A stretch of DNA of 64,000 nt from Antribacter gilvus (GTDB taxonomy: Bacteria; Actinomycetota; Actinomycetes; Actinomycetales; Cellulomonadaceae). The DNA lies in the NCBI RefSeq assembly GCF_003946865.1, contig NZ_QXTH01000005.1, positions 1-64,000 of the forward strand, read 5' to 3'. This document shows positions 40,349 through 47,712 of the stretch, in pieces. Under the pieces are notes generated by a model that saw nothing but the letters and a program-made list of their open reading frames with translations, had not been told where the DNA came from and searched no databases. The position numbers and the translations under genes are program-made. The number at the start of each line of letters is the position of its first letter. Within the stretch, counting starts at the first letter, position 1.

Positions 40349-40822
40349 TCACGCGTCCGCGCGTGCCCTGGCGATCAGCCGCGCGAACGCGCTCTCCGCG
40401 CCTCCGAAGAGCGAACCACCCTCGCGCACGGCCTGCTGCCACGCGTCGAGCACGTCGTGGCGGTCCATGGCCATGACCGCCTCCCACGGATCGTCCTCCT
40501 CGACGGGAACGCCGCCCCTGCCCCATCGCGCCGCCTCGTACAAGAGCGGGATCGCCGCGATGCCGCGCTCCGTCGCCGAGTAGGTGACCTTGCGGGCATC
40601 CGTCTCGCTCGGGGTGCGCACAATGACTCCGCTGCGCTCGAGCCGGGCGAGGCGGTCGGCGAGCACGCTCGGACCGATGCGCTCCTCGGACCGGAGGAAC
40701 TCTCCGAAGGTGTGCTTGCCGAGTGTGAGCAGGTCGCGCATGATCAGCAGCGACCAGCTGTCGCCGAAGGTCTCGACGGTGAAGTTGGTGGGGCAGGTCG
40801 ACCGCCCTTCAGCTCGCTTCAT
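40349..40822 (-). CDS. HxlR-family transcriptional regulator
   Basis: A 157-residue winged-helix regulator: CPTNFTVETFGDSWSLLIMR DLLTLGKHTFGEFLRSEERI GPSVLADRLARLERSGVIVR TPSE is the complete HxlR signature, followed by a long C-terminal helical part. HxlR proteins respond to small molecules or redox signals and often control the gene next to them. It is divergent from the SRPBCC gene; two near-palindromes with the shared core TGATCATCG lie between the two genes. The Cys near residue 10 could be a redox sensor, as in some family members. Confidence 0.9.
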   Translation of the reverse strand: MKRAEGRSTCPTNFTVETFGDSWSLLIMRDLLTLGKHTFGEFLRSEERIGPSVLADRLARLERSGVIVRTPSETDARKVTYSATERGIAAIPLLYEAARWGRGGVPVEEDDPWEAVMAMDRHDVLDAWQQAVREGGSLFGGAESAFARLIARARADA

Positions 40823-40842
40823 GTGTCGAGTCTACGGCATTG

Positions 40843-40859
40843 ACTTTGATCATCGTAGT
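40843..40859. promoter_or_regulatory. candidate HxlR operator 1
   Basis: ACTTTGATCATCGTAGT, an imperfect palindrome. Its TGATCATCG core repeats 24 bases further on in a perfect palindrome, as expected for paired HxlR binding sites between divergent genes. Confidence 0.5.
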
Positions 40860-40867
40860 GACCTACG

Positions 40868-40882
40868 CTTCGATCATCGAAG
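40868..40882. promoter_or_regulatory. candidate HxlR operator 2
   Basis: CTTCGATCATCGAAG is a perfect 15-base palindrome (arms of seven around one central C). It lies 44 bases before the SRPBCC gene start and 46 bases before the HxlR gene start, so it could serve both promoters. Confidence 0.6.
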
Positions 40883-40925
40883 TGAAACAGGTGCCGCGGC
40901 AGCGGCCCGCAGCGGAGGAGCCACG

Positions 40926-41420
40926 ATGAACGACACGACCCAGCACGAGACGCACGATCTCGTCGTGAGCCGCGACATCCCCGCCCCCATCGAGGCGGCC
41001 TGGAAGTCGTGGACCGAATCCGACCGCGTGCTTCGCTGGTGGGGCCCGAACGGCTTCACCTGCACGGTCGCCGCGCTCGACGTGCGCGTCGGCGGCACGT
41101 CCCTCGTGTGCATGAGCGCCCCCGACTGGGGGTTCCCGGCGCTGTACAGCACCTGGGCGTACACGCTCGTCGACGCACCGCACCGCCTCGAGTTCATCCA
41201 CAACATCGCCGACGAGCACGGCGCCACGATCGACCCCGCGACCATCGGGGCCGCGGACATCCCGCGCGACGTGCGGCACGTCATCACGTTCGAGTCGATC
41301 GGCGACGACGCGACTCGACTCACCGTCACCGAGCTCGGCTACAGCGACCCCGAGCAGCTCGCGCTCTCGAAGAAGGGCCTCGAGGAGTCCCTCGACAAGC
41401 TCGTCGCGATCTACGTGTGA
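40926..41420 (+). CDS. SRPBCC (AHSA1-like) domain protein
   Basis: A 164-residue SRPBCC-fold protein of the Activator-of-Hsp90 homology type: DLVVSRDIPAPIEAAWKSWT ESDRVLRWWGPNGFTCTVAA LDVRVGG, LYSTWAYTLVDAPHRLEFIH, and TLVTELGYSD-like strand TRLTVTELGYSD before a C-terminal helix (EESLDKLVAI). These form a deep hydrophobic pocket for small ligands and are often controlled by a neighbouring regulator. Here a divergent HxlR gene and two palindromes suggest it is the regulator's target. GGAGGAG precedes the ATG. Confidence 0.9.
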   Translation: MNDTTQHETHDLVVSRDIPAPIEAAWKSWTESDRVLRWWGPNGFTCTVAALDVRVGGTSLVCMSAPDWGFPALYSTWAYTLVDAPHRLEFIHNIADEHGATIDPATIGAADIPRDVRHVITFESIGDDATRLTVTELGYSDPEQLALSKKGLEESLDKLVAIYV

Positions 41421-41475
41421 GCACAGCCGCCCCGGACGTCCCCGCATCCCCGAGGCCGCACGCACCGCGCTGCCT

Positions 41476-42552
41476 TCAGCCATGGGGCCACGCCGTGATC
41501 GCCGCCTCGATCTCCGCAACGGTCCCCGCCGGGACGCCGGGCACGAGGTCGAACGGCGCCTCGCCCTTCTTCGGGGCGCGACGCCAGGTACCGACCACCT
41601 GACCGTCCACCAGGACGGCAGGCCGGAAGATGCCGTTGATGAACGGGACCACGGTCCGCATGGCCTCCGGCGACGCGACGAGGCTGCGGTCCTGATAACC
41701 GAGCACGATCTCGTCGAACCCGGGCACGAGCACCACTCCTGCGGGCCGCTCGAGAGACGCCGCCTCGTGTCCCACGGCGAGCATCGCCCTGCCGTCGACG
41801 ACGACCGGGGCGAGCGGGGCGTCGTCGGGCAGCGAGGCGACCGCCGCGCGGACCGGGGTCTTGGGCAGGCCGAGCCACCAGGCGAGGTCGTCCACGGTGG
41901 CCGGGCCGCGGCTCGCGAAGTACGCGAGCGCGATGCGGCGGAGCAGCGCGGCGGGCTCCTGCGGCGAATGCGGGACCGGAGACGCGACGAGGAGCTGCTG
42001 CGCCCCGGCGAACGGGCCCCAGTGCAGGAGCCCGCGCAACGCCAGGGTGGCGATCAGGTGGTAGCCACGCTGGCCCTCGATCGGGACGCCGGCCTGCTGC
42101 CAGAGGTCGATCAGGGTGGCGCGGGTGACGGCACTGTCGGACAGCGCCTCGCGGGCGACCGCCTCCGCTCGCGCGACGACCGCGTCGTCGATGCCCTCCC
42201 GGGTACGGACGAGCGTGCCTGCCTTGGTCATGCGCTCGCCCGTGAGCGAGACCAGCGCCGCGAGGTCGTGCGGTGTGGTCGCGAAGAGGGTGCCGCGCTG
42301 GGTCCAGCCGCGCACCAGATCGCCGGCGTCGAAGGCGGCGCGCACGTCCTCCAGCGTGGTCCCGGGGCGGGACCGGACCGCGATCGCCCGCAGCACCGCC
42401 GGGAGGTCCTGCCCTTGGAGGGCGACCATGCGCCGGACGACCTCGACCGGCGTGGGACCGTCGCCGTCGGGCCCCCGGGTGAGCAGTCCTTGGGAGCGCA
42501 GGCGGAGGCGGCGGGCGGCGTCGGCCGTGAGCAGGGCGGGTTCGAGGGTCAC
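41476..42552 (-). CDS. AlkZ-like winged-helix DNA-binding protein (HTH_42)
   Basis: A protein of about 358 residues resembling the HTH_42/AlkZ family of DNA glycosylases that excise alkylated or crosslinked bases: ARRLRLRSQGLL, MVALQGQDLPAVLRAIAVRS, with the QxQ-like QGQ motif at the catalytic site, GWTQRGTLFATTPHDLAALV, LLHWGPFAGAQQLLVAS and FFDEIVLGY-like GFDEIVLGYQDRS. The family carries three tandem winged helices. Activity in repair is inferred. GTG start chosen from the overlap of GGAGGTGACC; an upstream GTG would add 10 residues. Confidence 0.85.
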   Translation of the reverse strand: MTLEPALLTADAARRLRLRSQGLLTRGPDGDGPTPVEVVRRMVALQGQDLPAVLRAIAVRSRPGTTLEDVRAAFDAGDLVRGWTQRGTLFATTPHDLAALVSLTGERMTKAGTLVRTREGIDDAVVARAEAVAREALSDSAVTRATLIDLWQQAGVPIEGQRGYHLIATLALRGLLHWGPFAGAQQLLVASPVPHSPQEPAALLRRIALAYFASRGPATVDDLAWWLGLPKTPVRAAVASLPDDAPLAPVVVDGRAMLAVGHEAASLERPAGVVLVPGFDEIVLGYQDRSLVASPEAMRTVVPFINGIFRPAVLVDGQVVGTWRRAPKKGEAPFDLVPGVPAGTVAEIEAAITAWPHG

Positions 42553-42618
42553 CTCCCGAACGCTATCCGGGAGGGCTGACACTCTCGCGGTCAGCGCAGA
42601 TCAGCGCGCGGCAGCGGG

Positions 42619-43023
42619 TTAGAGCACCGGCGACGTCGGCTCGACCAGGCAGAACACGTGGCCCACCGGATCGGCGTAGACGCGGAACCGGTCGGCGGGG
42701 TGCCCCTCCTCCTCGGGCGTGCCGGTCATCGGCGTGGCCCCGCGGGCGACGGCGTGCTCGTGGCCGGCGGCGAGGTCGTCGACGGCAAGGTCGAGGTGGA
42801 TCCGTGCGTCCCGACGCCACGGGGTCACGGGGGCGTCGGAGCGCTGGAAGACGATCCGGGGGCCGCCGTGCGGCGCCTCCAGCCGGAGCCAGTCCTCACG
42901 CTCCGGGTCGTCCACCTCATGGCCCGCCTCGTACTCCCAGCCGAGCAGTGGCCGGTAGAACTCCGCGAGGGCGCGCGGGTCCGGGCAGTCGAGAACCACT
43001 TCGTAGAGCCGCAGAGATGCCAT
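42619..43023 (-). CDS. VOC-family (glyoxalase-like) protein
   Basis: A 134-residue vicinal oxygen chelate protein with two beta-alpha-beta-beta-beta units: SLRLYEVVLDCPDPRALAEF YRPLLGWEYEAG and IHLDLAVDDLAAGHEHAVAR GATPMTG, then DRFRVYADPVGHVFCLVEP. The metal ligands of true glyoxalases are only partly conserved, and this is the VOC subfamily common in actinobacteria with unknown substrate. Cytoplasmic. The ATG (MASL) lies three codons downstream of an alternative ATG (MPGM). Confidence 0.9.
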   Translation of the reverse strand: MASLRLYEVVLDCPDPRALAEFYRPLLGWEYEAGHEVDDPEREDWLRLEAPHGGPRIVFQRSDAPVTPWRRDARIHLDLAVDDLAAGHEHAVARGATPMTGTPEEEGHPADRFRVYADPVGHVFCLVEPTSPVL

Positions 43024-43048
43024 ACCGGGCATCGTATCGGCGGCGTCC

Positions 43049-43942
43049 TCAGCTCGCGGCGGTGCCCGACGGCGTCCCGGCGGTCACCTCGGCGGAGGGC
43101 GCCCCCGCCGTCCGCAGCCCGCCCCGCTCCCACAACCCGGCGAAGTGGCTGATCGGCCCGTTGCCGCCGCCCACCTGGAGTGCGGCGCCGTGCGCGATCG
43201 ACTCGTGCAGCCAGCGCTTCGCCTCCGCGACGGCCACGGCCCAGTCGCCGGTGGACGCCCGGAGCGTCGCGACGGCCGACGAGAACGAGCACCCCGTCCC
43301 GTGCGTGCTCGTCGTCTCGATCCGGGTCCCGGGGAACTCGAGCGTGGACCCGGAGGCGGCGTCGACCAGCGCGTCCGGCGCGTGGGGGCCCGCGAGGTGC
43401 CCACCCTTGGCGAGGACCCGTACGCCGAACCGCTCCGAGACGGCGCGCGCCTGGTCGAGCGCCTCGGCCCAGCCCTCGGCCACGGGCGCGCCCACGAGGA
43501 CCGCGAGCTCGGGCAGGTTCGGGGTGATCAGGTGCGCGCGGGGGAGGAGGCCGCAGAGTGCGGACTCCGCGTCAGCGTCGAGCAGCCGGTCGCCGCTCGT
43601 GGCGATCATGACGGGGTCGAGGACCACGACGGGTGGCCGCACCCGCCCCAGCCACTCACCGACCGCGGCGACGATCTCCGCGTTCCCGAGCATGCCGATC
43701 TTGACGGCGTCGATGGTGACGTCGTCGCTCACGGCGTCGAGCTGCTGGGTGAGGAACGCGACCGGCGGCACGTGCACCTGCCGCACCCCGCGGGTGTTCT
43801 GCGCCACCAGGGCCGTGACCACCGCCATGCCGTAGCCGCCTACCGCGGCGATGCTCTTCAGGTCGGCCTGGATCCCGGCGCCACCCGTCGGGTCGGTGCC
43901 GGCGATGCTGAGGACGCGCGGCGGCGTCGGGACGGTGGTCAT
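43049..43942 (-). CDS. thiD: bifunctional HMP/HMP-phosphate kinase (thiamine biosynthesis)
   Basis: A 297-residue ribokinase-fold kinase that phosphorylates hydroxymethylpyrimidine and its monophosphate for thiamine assembly. Diagnostic segments: VLSIAGTDPTGGAGIQADLK SIAAVGGYGMAVVTALVAQN T, DAVKIGMLGNAEIV, PVVVLDPVMIATSGDRLL, LITPNLPEL and the anion hole STHGTGCSFSSAVA. It stands alone with an empty 100-base gap to the divergent hydrolase gene, and no TPP riboswitch pattern is recognised in front of it. C-terminus carries a Ser/Ala tail of unclear significance. Confidence 0.95.
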   Translation of the reverse strand: MTTVPTPPRVLSIAGTDPTGGAGIQADLKSIAAVGGYGMAVVTALVAQNTRGVRQVHVPPVAFLTQQLDAVSDDVTIDAVKIGMLGNAEIVAAVGEWLGRVRPPVVVLDPVMIATSGDRLLDADAESALCGLLPRAHLITPNLPELAVLVGAPVAEGWAEALDQARAVSERFGVRVLAKGGHLAGPHAPDALVDAASGSTLEFPGTRIETTSTHGTGCSFSSAVATLRASTGDWAVAVAEAKRWLHESIAHGAALQVGGGNGPISHFAGLWERGGLRTAGAPSAEVTAGTPSGTAAS

Positions 43943-44046
43943 CGGGCGTCACCGTAGGCGACCCGGTCCGCCGCTGTCGAGGCACCGCCACCCGGGCGCC
44001 CTGAGACCGCCTCGACAGCCCCCGGCGCACCGGCGAGACTGCAGCC

Positions 44047-44997
44047 GTGCAGATCCATCCCCACCTGGTGCCTCGGCTCGCGCCGCTCCTGGCCATCGAC
44101 CCGGTCGACGCCGACACCCCCGCCGCCCGCGCGCTGATCGACGCGTACTACGCGTCGCTCGCCGCGCCCTGGGATCCGCCCGCGGTCGATGTCGCCGACG
44201 ACGCGGTACCCGGCCCGCACGGCGACGTACCGGTCCGCGTCTACCGGCCGCGCGACGCCGTCGGCCCCCTGCCCGGGCTCGTGTGGCTGCACGGCGGAGC
44301 CTGGGTGCACGGCGGGCTCGACATGCCTGAGGCGCACGTGGTCGCCGCGGAGCTCGCGGTGGCAGCGAACGCCGTCGTCGTCTCCGTGGACTACCACCTG
44401 GCCGGCCCGACCGTGCGCTACCCCGTCCCGGTCGACGACACCGTCGCCGTCTGGGAGCACGTCACCGCCGGGCGGGTGGCCGGGCTCGACCCCTCCCGCG
44501 TCGCCCTCGGCGGCGCGAGCGCGGGCGGCAACATCGCCCTCGGCGCCGCGCTGCGGCTGCGCGACGGCGTCGGCGCCGCCCCCGCCGGCCTGGTGCTCGC
44601 CTACCCCGTGGCGCACGTCCCGATCCCCGCGCCCGACGACGACCTCGGCGAGCTCCTCCGGCAGGTGCCAGCGGTGCTCCGCTTCACCCCCGCGCGGTCG
44701 TTCCAGGCGCTCGCGACCTACCTGGGCCGGATCGACGACATCCCCCTCGAGGTCTCGCCCGGCCACGCCCGGCTCGCGGGCCTGCCGCCGACCTGGCTGG
44801 GGCTGAGCGAGGTCGACACGCTGCGGCCCTCGGGCGACCTGCTCGCGGTCCAGCTGGAGGCGGCAGGCGTGCCGGTCCGGGTGCACGTCGCGGAGGGGAT
44901 GCTGCACGGGCACCTCAACCAGGTGCCGCGCCCCGCGCTGCCCGGGATCCGGGCCACGCTCGACTTCCTGGCCGAGGGGCTGGCCGCTGCCTTCTGA
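44047..44997 (+). CDS. alpha/beta hydrolase, hormone-sensitive lipase type
   Basis: A 316-residue esterase of the HSL family, GTG start. The oxyanion hole is HGGAWVHGG (residues 82-90), the nucleophile elbow GGASAGGN with Ser158, and the catalytic acid and base lie in the region GLSEVDTLRPSGDLL and the late HGHLNQ-type loop (MLHGHLNQVPRP). Such enzymes hydrolyse short- to medium-chain esters in the cytoplasm. It is divergent from thiD and convergent with the xylanase gene, with a terminator in between. Confidence 0.9.
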   Translation: MQIHPHLVPRLAPLLAIDPVDADTPAARALIDAYYASLAAPWDPPAVDVADDAVPGPHGDVPVRVYRPRDAVGPLPGLVWLHGGAWVHGGLDMPEAHVVAAELAVAANAVVVSVDYHLAGPTVRYPVPVDDTVAVWEHVTAGRVAGLDPSRVALGGASAGGNIALGAALRLRDGVGAAPAGLVLAYPVAHVPIPAPDDDLGELLRQVPAVLRFTPARSFQALATYLGRIDDIPLEVSPGHARLAGLPPTWLGLSEVDTLRPSGDLLAVQLEAAGVPVRVHVAEGMLHGHLNQVPRPALPGIRATLDFLAEGLAAAF

Positions 44998-45007
44998 GAC
45001 AGGTTGC

Positions 45008-45043
45008 CAGAGGCTCCCCGGCGAACAGGCCGGGGAGCCTCTG
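45008..45043. terminator. bidirectional terminator between hydrolase and xylanase genes
   Basis: CAGAGGCTCCCCGGC and GCCGGGGAGCCTCTG form 15 perfect base pairs around a six-base loop. It lies 11 bases after the hydrolase stop and 24 bases after the xylanase stop on the other strand, so it can serve both convergent genes. Confidence 0.85.
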
Positions 45044-45066
45044 ACAGCTCAGGGGTCGCTGATCGA

Positions 45067-46389
45067 TCAGGTGGTCGAGCAGCTCGCCGGGGGTGTGGTG
45101 TTGTTGCCGTTCTTGTAGACGGTGATGCCGAAGCTGTTGCCGCTACCGTTCGGCGTCGCTGTCAGGGTGCCGGAGGTGCCGCTGACGGACGCGTTCCAGC
45201 TGTTCTGCAGGGTCTGGCCGCCCTGCAGGCCGATGGAGACGCGCCAGCTGCTGGTGCCGCTGACCGAGTAGGTCACGTTGAACCGGTCGGAGTACTCCGT
45301 GCCGCGGGTGACGCTCACCGTGCAGCCGGAACCGCCTCCTCCTCCGCCGCTCGACGAGGAGCAGGTTGCCGGGGGTGTGGTGTTGTTGCCGTTCTTGTAG
45401 ACGGTGATGCCGAAGCTGTTGCCGCTACCGTTCGGCGTCGCTGTCAGGGTGCCGGAGGTGCCGCTGACGGACGCGTTCCAGCTGTTCTGCAGGGTCTGGC
45501 CGCCCTGCAGGCCGATGGAGACGCGCCAGCTGCTGGTGCCGCTGACCGCGTACGTCACGTTGAACCGGTCCGAGTACTCCGTGCCGCGGGTGACGCTGAC
45601 GGTGCAGGTGCCGTCGCCGCCGGGTGGGGGCGTGGTGGGTGGGGGTGTGGTGCCGCCGCCGCCTCCGCCGCCGGTGGTGCCGAGGGTGACGTTGGAGTTG
45701 CCGGAGGACTGGTATCCCTCGGTGGCCATGATCTGGTAGTAGTGGCTGCTGCCGAGGTTCATGCCCTTGCTGGCCCAGGCGTTGACGTGGTTCTGGAAGG
45801 TGATGGTGCCGCTGGTGCGCTTGGCGGTGCGGACGGACCAGTACTGGTAGAAGGTCGCGGTGCCGTCGATGGAGGGCTGGTTGACGCGCTGGGTGCGGTA
45901 GATGTCGTAGGTGCCGCCGTCGCTGTTGACGGTGCCCATGTGGGTTCCGGTGGGGCGGTAGGTGCCCCAGGAGTCCACGACGTAGTACTCGATGAGGGAG
46001 TTGCGGGTCCACCCGTAGAGGGTGAGGTAGGCGTTGCCGGAGGGGTTGAACGTGGCGGAGTAGTTGACGACGCGGCTGTTGGTGCCGGTCTGCCAGCCCT
46101 TGCCGGCGACGAAGTTGCCGGTGTTGGACCAGCGGGTGGAGTAGTTGCCTCCGGAGCCGAGGTCCATGGTGACGGTGCCCTGGGAGTCGGTCCAGAACGA
46201 GTAGAAGTACCCGTCGTGGGTCCCCTCACCGTTCGTCGTGATCGCCGCCGCAGGCGACGCTGCCACGAGGCCGCTGACCATCAGGGCGAGGGTTGCCCCG
46301 ATGGCGGCGAGGATGCTTGCTGCCCGACGCCGCGGGGATGGACCTGGTCGGTTGGTAAACGATTTCTGAGTCGTAAACGATTTCGACAT
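45067..46389 (-). CDS. secreted GH11 endo-1,4-beta-xylanase with two CBM2-like modules
   Basis: A 440-residue protein. The signal peptide is about 49 residues (ending SPAAA). The GH11 jelly-roll catalytic domain has its nucleophile Glu134 in [13 protein letters not shown] and acid/base Glu224 in [11 protein letters not shown] Gly/Pro/Thr linker (about 240-258) leads to two modules of about 82 residues starting [19 protein letters not shown], each bounded by Cys residues, resembling CBM2-type binding modules, joined by a Gly/Ser linker. It cuts xylan internally, outside the cell. AAGGAG precedes the ATG. Motifs AAACGATT lie both upstream and, as reverse repeats, in the first codons. Confidence 0.95.
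   Translation of the reverse strand: MSKSFTTQKSFTNRPGPSPRRRAASILAAIGATLALMVSGLVAASPAAAITTNGEGTHDGYFYSFWTDSQGTVTMDLGSGGNYSTRWSNTGNFVAGKGWQTGTNSRVVNYSATFNPSGNAYLTLYGWTRNSLIEYYVVDSWGTYRPTGTHMGTVNSDGGTYDIYRTQRVNQPSIDGTATFYQYWSVRTAKRTSGTITFQNHVNAWASKGMNLGSSHYYQIMATEGYQSSGNSNVTLGTTGGGGGGGTTPPPTTPPPGGDGTCTVSVTRGTEYSDRFNVTYAVSGTSSWRVSIGLQGGQTLQNSWNASVSGTSGTLTATPNGSGNSFGITVYKNGNNTTPPATCSSSSGGGGGGSGCTVSVTRGTEYSDRFNVTYSVSGTSSWRVSIGLQGGQTLQNSWNASVSGTSGTLTATPNGSGNSFGITVYKNGNNTTPPASCSTT
45086..45324. repeat. near-identical CBM module repeat, downstream copy
   Basis: About 239 bases, coding for the C-terminal binding module, are repeated 282 bases away with only a few differences, all near the module starts. 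This is a recent duplication or gene conversion. Confidence 0.85.
45368..45606. repeat. near-identical CBM module repeat, upstream copy
   Basis: Partner of the repeat at 45086-45324. The codons differ at only a few positions, for example one giving VTYAVSG instead of VTYSVSG. Confidence 0.85.
46357..46382. promoter_or_regulatory. two AAACGATT motifs inside the first codons of the xylanase gene
   Basis: GTAAACGATTTC occurs twice, 18 bases apart, and encodes the repeated KSFT of the signal peptide start. It fits the AANCGNTT core of LacI-family operators, and a third copy lies at 46586-46593 in the promoter region. If these are operators, repression would act across the start codon; they may simply be coding. 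Confidence 0.4.
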
Positions 46390-46979
46390 CTGGCACTCCT
46401 TCGTGCTGCTGGACTTCTGTCGGGATGGTGGTGCATGTCGTCGGGGCTCGGGCGGCAGTGCGCGAGATGACCGGATCTCCATGCGAGGCCGGGGCTGGGA
46501 AGTCCCGACGCCGGCGGCGTGTGCAGCCAGTGTGCTGCTGGCGAAACGCGCGGTCAAGACATCGGGAGGGGTTAGTTCAAGACTTAAACGATTCATGGCC
46601 GGGCGAGCTCCGGCGCGTCCGGCACGCCGCCCCGCGGTGGTGGCGGAGGGGTGCGTGGCGCCGGAGCCGACCGCCGGGGGGACGGCAGGCTCCGGCGCCA
46701 CGCTGGTCACGGCTGACGTGTCCGGCCGACCAGGGGGATCGGACCGGCCGGTCAACCCTGGCCGGTCGGTGGCCGCCTGCAGGCGGCGACCCGGGTCGGG
46801 CGGTCGGGGTCGACGACTGCGGCGGCCGACCGTCTCGATGCCAGGCGATGGCTCGATGATACGAGTTGGACGAGCGTCCAGTTCGGCGTCTTTCCGCCGG
46901 TCGCAGGCGGTTGTGAAGGCCCTTGGGCGTGCTGGTGTTGCGCACGTCACAGCAAGACTTCACCCGGTCGCTGTCAGCC
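46390..46979. other. long xylanase upstream region
   Basis: A 590-base gap without a convincing gene. It should hold the xylanase promoter; the locally AT-rich part is near 46575-46600, with an AAACGATT LacI-type core at 46586-46593. Nothing else was recognised. Confidence 0.5.
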
Positions 46980-47624
46980 TCACACCGCCTCGGCGACGTC
47001 ACGCACCCAGCGCGCGCCCTCGTCGTCGGGCCGGAAGCCGACGCTCCGCAGGTATGCGACCTGGCTCCGACCCACCTGCGGCACGACGACGCGGCGGAAA
47101 CCCTTCGCCGTGAAGATCCCGCTGCGCCGGTGCACGAACTCGCCCGGTGTGAAGTCCCGGAACCGCTGCGTCACCCAGTCCAGCTCCACGACCCCGACGC
47201 CGTCGCCCGCGTCGCGCACCTCGACGACGCCGACCGTCTCGTCGCCACGCTGCACCAGGAATGCCGAGCGGCTCTCGCCCGGTGCGGGCTCCGCCACGAA
47301 CCCCGGCGCGAACCGCTCGATGTCTGCCGCGTGGGTGTGCAGGACGTGCAGGAGGTACGCGTCGTCGGGCGCGACCTCGACCACCTCGTAGACCCCGGCG
47401 TCGTGACGCTCCCGGTTCAGCCGCACCAACCAGTAGACGTTGATCACCGCGATCGCCGCGTTCATGGCGGCGAACGGCCAGATGCCGATGATCGCGTTGT
47501 ACGCGGTGGCGATGACGGAGCCCGTCAGGTTGAGCCAGCGGAAGCGCAGCACGCGCGCCTGCGTGAGGGACAGCACGACGAGGGCTGAACCCACCCAGCC
47601 GGCGATCTCGAGCCAGGGGAACAT
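46980..47624 (-). CDS. YgjV-like membrane protein fused to a GNAT-like domain
   Basis: A 214-residue protein. Residues 1-72 carry three membrane segments resembling YgjV-type proteins (WLEIAGWVGSALVVLSLT, RFRWLNLTGSVIATAYNAII GIWPFAAMNAAIAVINVYWL). The soluble C-terminal part (YLLHVLHTHAADIERFAPGF, SAFLVQRGDETVGVVEVRD, GVVELDWVTQRFRDFTPGEF, GFRRVVVPQVGRSQVAYLRS VGF) has the strand-helix order of a GNAT fold, though the acetyl-CoA loop is not strong. The combination of a small transporter-like membrane part and a GNAT-like domain is unusual; substrate unknown. It is not adjacent to any obvious partner gene. Confidence 0.7.
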   Translation of the reverse strand: MFPWLEIAGWVGSALVVLSLTQARVLRFRWLNLTGSVIATAYNAIIGIWPFAAMNAAIAVINVYWLVRLNRERHDAGVYEVVEVAPDDAYLLHVLHTHAADIERFAPGFVAEPAPGESRSAFLVQRGDETVGVVEVRDAGDGVGVVELDWVTQRFRDFTPGEFVHRRSGIFTAKGFRRVVVPQVGRSQVAYLRSVGFRPDDEGARWVRDVAEAV

Positions 47625-47648
47625 GAGACCGACCCTAGGCGACGAGTC

Positions 47649-47688
47649 GGCCGGGCGAGCGCCGACGGGTGTCGGTGCTCGCCCGGCC
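47649..47688. terminator. terminator of the CE15 gene
   Basis: GGCCGGGCGAGCGCCGAC pairs with GTCGGTGCTCGCCCGGCC over 18 positions (one G-T wobble) around a four-base loop GGGT, 24 bases after the CE15 stop on the minus strand. Confidence 0.85.
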
Positions 47689-47712
47689 GCGCGGGACGGG
47701 ATCAGCCGTGGA

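Noticed and set aside
43943-44046. TPP riboswitch upstream of thiD
   Set aside because: The gap is only about 100 bases and contains none of the conserved CUGAGA and ACCUGAU-type elements.
45004-46470. Open frame antisense to the xylanase gene, rich in Gly, Ala and Val
   Set aside because: It mirrors the Thr/Ser/Gly coding of the xylanase and binding modules; the repeat in it merely reflects the binding-module repeat.
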